Assembly (NCBI GenBank): GCA_964304625.1
Contig: OZ199840.1
Location: forward strand, 3,348,001 to 3,412,000
Direction of reading: 5' to 3'
DNA from: Kudoa neothunni
Lineage: Eukaryota; Cnidaria
DNA: 64,000 bases
The notes beneath the pieces were generated by a model that was not told the origin of the DNA, did no database searches, and saw only the letters and a list, made by a program, of their open reading frames with translations. A program made the translations under genes and the position numbers. Numbering within the stretch: position 1 is the first letter of the stretch; each line of letters starts with the position of its first letter. Below are positions 59,159 through 64,000 of this stretch, piece after piece.

Positions 59159-60665
59159 CCCTCTAACGATTTTGGGGTGTATTACACCCCAGATTTTTTT
59201 CATTATTTATTATAACCGTTATAGGATGTGCTCTGGTTTAAAAAAGTTTAGGAGAATTCTATCGAGTAGATTTTTATTAATTTAATGTCTTTCAAAAATT
59301 TAGTTTGCGCATGTCCTGTTTTAATAATGTCGAACAGCTCTGAAGACTACTGTAATGAAAAACAATCATCTGGCAGTGAATTAGATGATTATGTTGTTGG
59401 ATCTTCTGAAAATTCGGATGATTCTATTGAACCCTATGTCTTTGACGGATCATTGAAAAGTAAGAGTGGCATTGAGTGGAATTTGAATAAGCCTTCTAAA
59501 TCTAGAACTTCGATTGAGAATATTATAAATGGTCTCCCAGGACCAACGGCTTACTGTCATCAAAGGATTAAGTGTATTTTGGCTTGTTTTTTTTTTATTT
59601 TCTTTGGCCAAAATATTTGCCATGAAATAATACAGTATTCCAATTTCTTTGGAAAAACATATTATAATGAACATTTGTCGGATATTGACGGTGTCGAATT
59701 CAGCGACTTCCTGGGGATTCTGATCTCAATGGCTATCCATAAAGATAGACAGGAGTCCCTTTGTGAACATTTTAGTGTAGCTGAAGGAAGAAATATATCG
59801 TCAGCTTTTTTCGTAACAAAGATTTAAGTAGGTGCCAAGGGCGTTGCATTTCGTCTTATCCTAGAAAAAATGGATTGGAAATCTCATGAAACTGTAATGT
59901 AGACGAAAATATTGTATTTTCTCTTTCGTCTCCATTATATGATTCTGGACGAAATGTTGTTGCCGACAACTTTTTTTCCTACCTCCAATTGGCGTCTAAG
60001 TTACTGGGAAAATGGCTTACCTACCTAGGGGCCATTCACCATAATAAAAGAGAACTGCCTCCATGTGTTCTTCCGGCAAGAAACTGACCATTACATACAA
60101 CCACGTTTGTTTTTTTGAAAAAACATGTCGACATCTTATGTGAATAAAAAAAGGACGGCCTGCAATTGTTTTATCAACCGGCACAACGAACACCAACACG
60201 ATGGTTGAAACAAATCATACGAGACCAGAGGTGATTATGTTGTACAACAAAGCGAAAGAGGGTGTTGACACCGTTACCGCATGTCAGCTTAATAGAGGGT
60301 GGCCCATGGCTGGCTTCTACAATATGGTTGACCTTTCATTGATTAACACCTTTGCTATCTATAAAAACATATACAATGACAGAACTAAGCTTCGGCGTAA
60401 TTTTTTGAGAGAACTTTCGGTGGATCTGTATAAACCATTATTAGAAAGAGGTATGAACTCAAAAAAAGGCCTAGAATTTCTCTTAAAAATAATGTGCTAA
60501 CACAAAACCGAATCAAAAACGGCGTCAGTTGTGTCCTCGACAAAGTGACAAACAACAAACTCAGTTTGTTTGACTTGAAAACGTTTTTACTGTAGCGAAC
60601 ATTCGTAAAAAATGCTGTGATTGTTAGACAAGTCATTGCAATTATAAACATTAACCTTATTGAGT
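59159..60665 (+). mobile_element. Second piggyBac-type transposon, decayed
   Basis: A terminal-like stretch ACCCTCTAACG with the palindrome TGGGGTGTATTACACCCCA (59174-59192) precedes a plus-strand piggyBac transposase. A cysteine-rich trace (KKCCDC, CNYKH) near 60610-60650 marks the C-terminus. No matching right inverted repeat was found; the right side abuts the Tc1/mariner end at 60681. Confidence 0.65.
59285..60600 (+). pseudogene. piggyBac transposase remnant (second copy)
   Basis: The N-terminal frame 59285-59827 (180 residues) has an acidic Ser/Asp start and GIEWNLNKPSK plus an N-terminal helical region as in piggyBac. Further on are GRNVVADNFFSYLQLASKLL with a catalytic Asp (about 59958-60015), then KEGVDTVTACQLNRGWPMAGFYNMVDLS (60201-60500) with the GVD Asp. 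The segment carrying the first catalytic Asp appears lost, and there are several stops and frame shifts. It is inactive. Sequence differs clearly from the piggyBac at 43.6 kb, so it is a separate family. Confidence 0.75.
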
Positions 60666-60840
60666 AAATAGCATTTATTGTACTGGGTTTCACATCCAAG
60701 TTGGAATGCTTGGACAATCAAATTGGAATTATGCCATATTTCTGAAGTATTCATAAAACATTAATGATTTAAGCATAAAACAACAAAATCAAATAAATAA
60801 AGCATATTGTGATATAATATAATAGTAATTAGTCTTTACC

Positions 60841-61004
60841 GATATTTTCCAAGCGATGGCGTTTTCCAGTGAATGATCCAGAATGTTGGAAAATTTTAAT
60901 AGTTTCCTCTTCTGTAATGGAATTACAAGCATTCGTCATTCTTCCCAACAAGTCATTTCTGCAATGTTCTTCGCCACCCGTAAAGAAACACTTTTGACAA
61001 TATA
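60841..61004 (-). pseudogene. Tc1/mariner transposase, C-terminal part cut off by Tigger
   Basis: The minus strand gives NDLLGRMTNACNSITEE then TIKIFQHSGSFTGKRH and a stop at 60841. This fits the usual end of these transposases (a helical stretch and a hydrophobic H-S/T-x-x-F tail). It lies on the other side of the Tigger element from the rest of the gene. Rejoining across one TA does not keep frame exactly, so some decay happened before or after the split. Confidence 0.6.
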
Positions 61005-61006
61005 TA

Positions 61007-62865
61007 CAGTCGTGCCTCGGTATTGCGTAGAAACCCCATATCTCTTGTATTTGCTCTAGTTTAGTTAAATTGGGAAATATATTAGATATATTAATGCTAA
61101 TATTATAAAATTATCGTAAAGAAAAATTGTTTTAAATAAACGACAACGTATATTATTCGATAGTGCGCAGTAAATTTGACAATGTCGAGAGTGCAGCGAG
61201 ATATTGATGAGAAGAATAAAATTATTAGTTACTATAATTCAATTAAATCAATTAAAAGTGCAAAAAATGACCGTAATGAAATTCGGACTAAGTATTCAAA
61301 TGTTTTTACTTTATATTAATAATAACGATAATTTTTGTTAAGAATATTCAACTCTCATTAGAATTCTCGCAACGGAACAAAAAATTACTGATTCCAATAT
61401 TTCTAACAAGAGAAAGCGATTTTCTAGTGGTAAACATGAAGATGTCGATACCGAAGTTTATAATTGGATCGTAAATGCCCGAAATAATAAAAAACAAATT
61501 TCTGGCGAAATTATAATAGCAAAAGCATTGTCAATCGTCAAAGAAAAGAATATCGACAATTTTAATGCAAGTAGAGGATGGCTGGCTTGCTTTAAAAATA
61601 GATTTAGACTTCGTTCCGTAAGACTTCACAGGGAAGCATCTAGTGCTGATTCTTCTTCAATATATGCTTGGAAATTTGAGAATAAATATATTCTGCAGAG
61701 TTACGATCCGAAAAATATTAATGTTGATGAGACTGCGCTTTTTTACCAACAAATTAATAAGCGAATTTACGTATTAAAAGCAGAACAAGATGTCCGAGGA
61801 TCTAAAGTGTCCAAGAAGCGTGTTACGGTTTTAGTATCTGCAGCCTTAGATGGTTCAAAATTACCATTATTTGCAATTGGTAAATATCAGAAGCCTCGTT
61901 GTTTTAAAAATATATCCCATCTACCAACTGAATATTTTTCACAGAAAAACTCATGGATGAACGCCTCTATCTTTTTTCAAATTATGAAAAAATTTAACAA
62001 TATGTTTGAAAAAGAGAATAGAAAAGTTTTAATCTTATTAGACCAATGCCCCTCCCACCCTAAAGACATGAACGGACGGTCTAGAAAATATTAAATTTTT
62101 ATTTTTGCCGAAGAATACTACATCAATATTACAGCCTTGCGATTTAGGAATAATTAACTCATTAAAAAGCAACTATAAAAAAATTCTCCAGTCGATTAGT
62201 GTATTGGATGATAATGAATTAATATTAAAAAACTATACGTTATTCGATTGTTTAAAAACGTTAAAAAATGCTTGGAATAATGTTTCGAAGGAAACAATTA
62301 TTAATTGTTTTAAAAAGTCAGGTGTTTTTGATTAAAATTATAAATATATGTTTAATAGCATCAACAACTATTCATGAAATTCAAGAATATGATAGCATTA
62401 ATGAAGGTATTTTATCAAAAATTATTTCTCTAAAATTGACTAGACTCATTTGATGATGTATAATCTTCTGAAATTAACGAAAAGGATGAAACAGACAAAG
62501 CCATAAAAAAGGTCCCTACAAAGAAAATTAGGGATGCAATACAAACTTTAAGGGAAACTTTTATCGCGGAAGAACCAGAAGGTTTATTCGACCTACACGC
62601 TGTAATGGACCGACTGATCTCAATACTAAAAAAAAGAGAACTCCAAACTACCATAACGGACTTTTTTCACAAAAAATAAAAAGAAACCTCATTTAACAAT
62701 TAACTTATATTTTCATTTCTCGATTCTATGCCTAAAAAATAGGTTAAATCATAAAAATACAATTTCCCTCAATGTGCACGCGCCAGCATCGATATTGCGT
62801 ACTAATTTTGTATTGCGTAGTAAAATTGAATCCCCGATTTACTTCGCAATATCGAGGTTTGACTG
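61007..62865 (+). mobile_element. Tigger/pogo-type DNA transposon nested in Tc1/mariner
   Basis: Terminal inverted repeats CAGTCGTGCCTCGGTATTGC (left) and CAGTCAAACCTCGATATTGC (right, inverted) are flanked on both sides by TA, the target of this superfamily. Length is 1859 bp. The plus-strand transposase fills most of it. It interrupts the opposite-strand Tc1 transposase and is therefore younger. Confidence 0.93.
61182..62335 (+). pseudogene. Tigger/pogo (DDE_1, CENP-B-like) transposase
   Basis: It starts MSRVQRDIDEKNKII with the N-terminal helix-turn-helix, then a CENP-B-like DNA-binding part (VDTEVYNWIVNARNNKKQISG, ASRGWLACFKNRF). The catalytic core has all three acidic positions: NVDETALFY, ILLDQCPSHP and ILQPCDLGIIN. 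Two frame changes are seen: one near 61310-61350, where a short insertion flanked by repeated TATTCAA breaks the N-terminus, and one near 62080 just after LLDQCPSHP. A C-terminal extension (about 62450-62680) is in another frame. Nearly complete, recently active, now likely dead unless these are sequencing errors. Confidence 0.85.
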
Positions 62866-62868
62866 TAA

Positions 62869-63760
62869 TCATCAGGCGTCGTGCCCAAAATACACTGAAT
62901 AATATTCAATGGTTTATTAATCTTTATATTATAATTGCAATCTACAACAATTTCTTCCATTCAAGTACCCATGACGTCTAATGGGTGACCTTATCAATGA
63001 AAATACCTCCTCACATGGGTTCGAAAATAGTGAGAACGTGGGTAAATAATCAACTTCAGGAGCATAATTATCATGGAATTCTTGATTCGCGTGATGAAAT
63101 CTCACGTTATCCATATCCATTGCGATAACAAATCATTGTGTCCAACAATTTCTTCAATTTTTTTCAAAAACGTTTGAAAATTTGCCTCACAATGAACGAT
63201 TCCTTTGACACAAACGGCAAAGATCAGAGTTATATTCTTTCCTCGAATATTTCGAACAACAGAATTCGGAGTGACATCTCTTAACGCACGGCCATGAGTT
63301 CGCAGCATATGTAAGTTGAATGAACTTTCATCCACAAAAATTAATTTTTCATGCCTGACGTGAATTGGAAGATTTCCATACCATTCTACGCATTCTTTTC
63401 TTTGAAGTATGGTTCTGTCAGAATTTCGGCTTAATGGAACACTTCTCGTCATCCTAAAAGTGAGATTCAATGACTTTAGCCATCTCCACACGGTTGTTTC
63501 AGACACTCTCAGATCTAATTTCTCTGTCACCATAGAAATAGAAATTGTGCAGTCGTCATTCAAAACGACACGTCTCGCTCCTCCTCCTCTTTTCAGTTTG
63601 ATTATGGTATTATCGGATTCATTATATTTTATTACAATATTGCTAACAGTTGAAGTGCTCAGTTTAAAAAATTCTGCCATTTCAACTTGCGACTTGCCTT
63701 GTCGTTGACAAGACAACAAATTTTCTTTCTATCATCGCCGGTAATTTTACTGTATTTGAC
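62869..63760 (-). pseudogene. Tc1/mariner transposase, main part
   Basis: The helix-turn-helix region GKSQVEMAEFFKLSTSTVSN comes first. The first catalytic Asp follows in FVDESSFNLHML, the second in WIWITMDMDNVRFHH, and the third acidic position in NPCEEVFSLI of the LPTFSLFSNP block. The frame is open at 63102-63719 and 62929-63120, with a change near 63110 and another near the start (the upstream VKYSKITGDDRKK is in another frame). Coding continues to the Tigger insertion at 62866. The end of the protein is found beyond it at 60841-61004. Confidence 0.8.
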
Positions 63761-63879
63761 CGTCTTTTAATGCAAAATTAACTTGATAATTTAAATCTAA
63801 TCTCAATCTCGTCAAAATGTAAATTGCAGAATCCCAATTTTATTGTTGACGCATCCCAACTTGGATGTAAAACCCTGTA

Positions 63880-64000
63880 TCACTTGATTTTATTTTTTCT
63901 TGCGCGAAATACAGTAATCGATTGGTCGTACATAACCCCCTTAAGGATTGAGGAATTGTATGTACTTTTTGCGCAAGCGCACCAAAATATTTAAATACAG
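63880..64000. other. Window end, nothing supported
   Basis: Short stretch beyond the Tc1/mariner end without a recognisable feature. Confidence 0.5.

Larger units (their letters stand above)
60683..63877 (-). mobile_element. Tc1/mariner-type transposon split by a Tigger insertion
   Basis: The left end (60681 onward) TACTGGGTTTCACATCCAAG and the right end (reverse of 63830-63879) TACAGGGTTTTACATCCAAG form inverted repeats of about 50 bp at roughly 80% identity, each beginning at a TA. Removing the 1859-bp Tigger element leaves about 1.3 kb, normal for this superfamily. It abuts the second piggyBac on the left. Confidence 0.85.

Noticed and set aside
1-64000. CRISPR arrays, rRNA genes, bacterial operons
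   Set aside because: None seen; spliced genes and element types indicate eukaryotic nuclear DNA.

Overview
The window reads as nuclear DNA of an AT-rich animal. The evidence is a standard Lys tRNA gene, genes split by very short GT-AG introns (34-131 nt), an NRF1-type promoter palindrome, and animal-type transposons (RLE-type LINEs, BEL/Pao, piggyBac, Tigger/pogo, Tc1/mariner, hAT). Compact introns plus strong AT bias would fit a small parasite such as a myxozoan, but that placement is inference. Many one-base homopolymer differences between two near-identical blocks suggest a long-read assembly with residual indel errors.

Region 1 (1-27973, all on the minus strand) is an array of restriction-like-endonuclease (R2/NeSL-type) non-LTR retrotransposons next to a tRNA-Lys(CTT) gene. 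Read on the minus strand, the order is: intact tRNA (27901-27973), element A (21151-27938), a 38-nt tRNA 3' half, element B (about 16046-21150), a decayed tRNA 3' half, and the 5' module of a third element C (15122-16045). C runs into a BEL/Pao gag-protease fossil (13631 to about 15110). The same order is repeated with more than 99% identity at 1-13430, separated by 200 Ns, so this may be a real tandem duplication or an unmerged assembly duplicate. Each element starts with the tRNA 3' half, and each junction cuts the tRNA inside its anticodon. An incoming element would therefore rebuild an intact tRNA upstream and leave the old half downstream, giving an array with the youngest copy nearest the tRNA.

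Region 2 (28-53 kb) is mostly very AT-rich non-coding DNA. It holds nested TTAA-flanked MITEs (34741-35543), a piggyBac deletion derivative (36224-37205), a ten-exon gene for an 833-residue type I membrane protein with seven cysteine-patterned repeats (37953-40928), a decayed piggyBac with inverted repeats (43165-45118), two doubtful small genes, another piggyBac derivative and a Tigger relic.

Region 3 (53-64 kb) holds a complete BUD23 rRNA methyltransferase gene (11 exons, 281 residues) with an NRF1-like palindrome just upstream, hAT and LTR-element scraps, a small membrane protein with a PPPY tail (58460-59123), a second decayed piggyBac (59159-60665), and a Tc1/mariner element (60683-63877) split by a later Tigger/pogo insertion (61007-62865).
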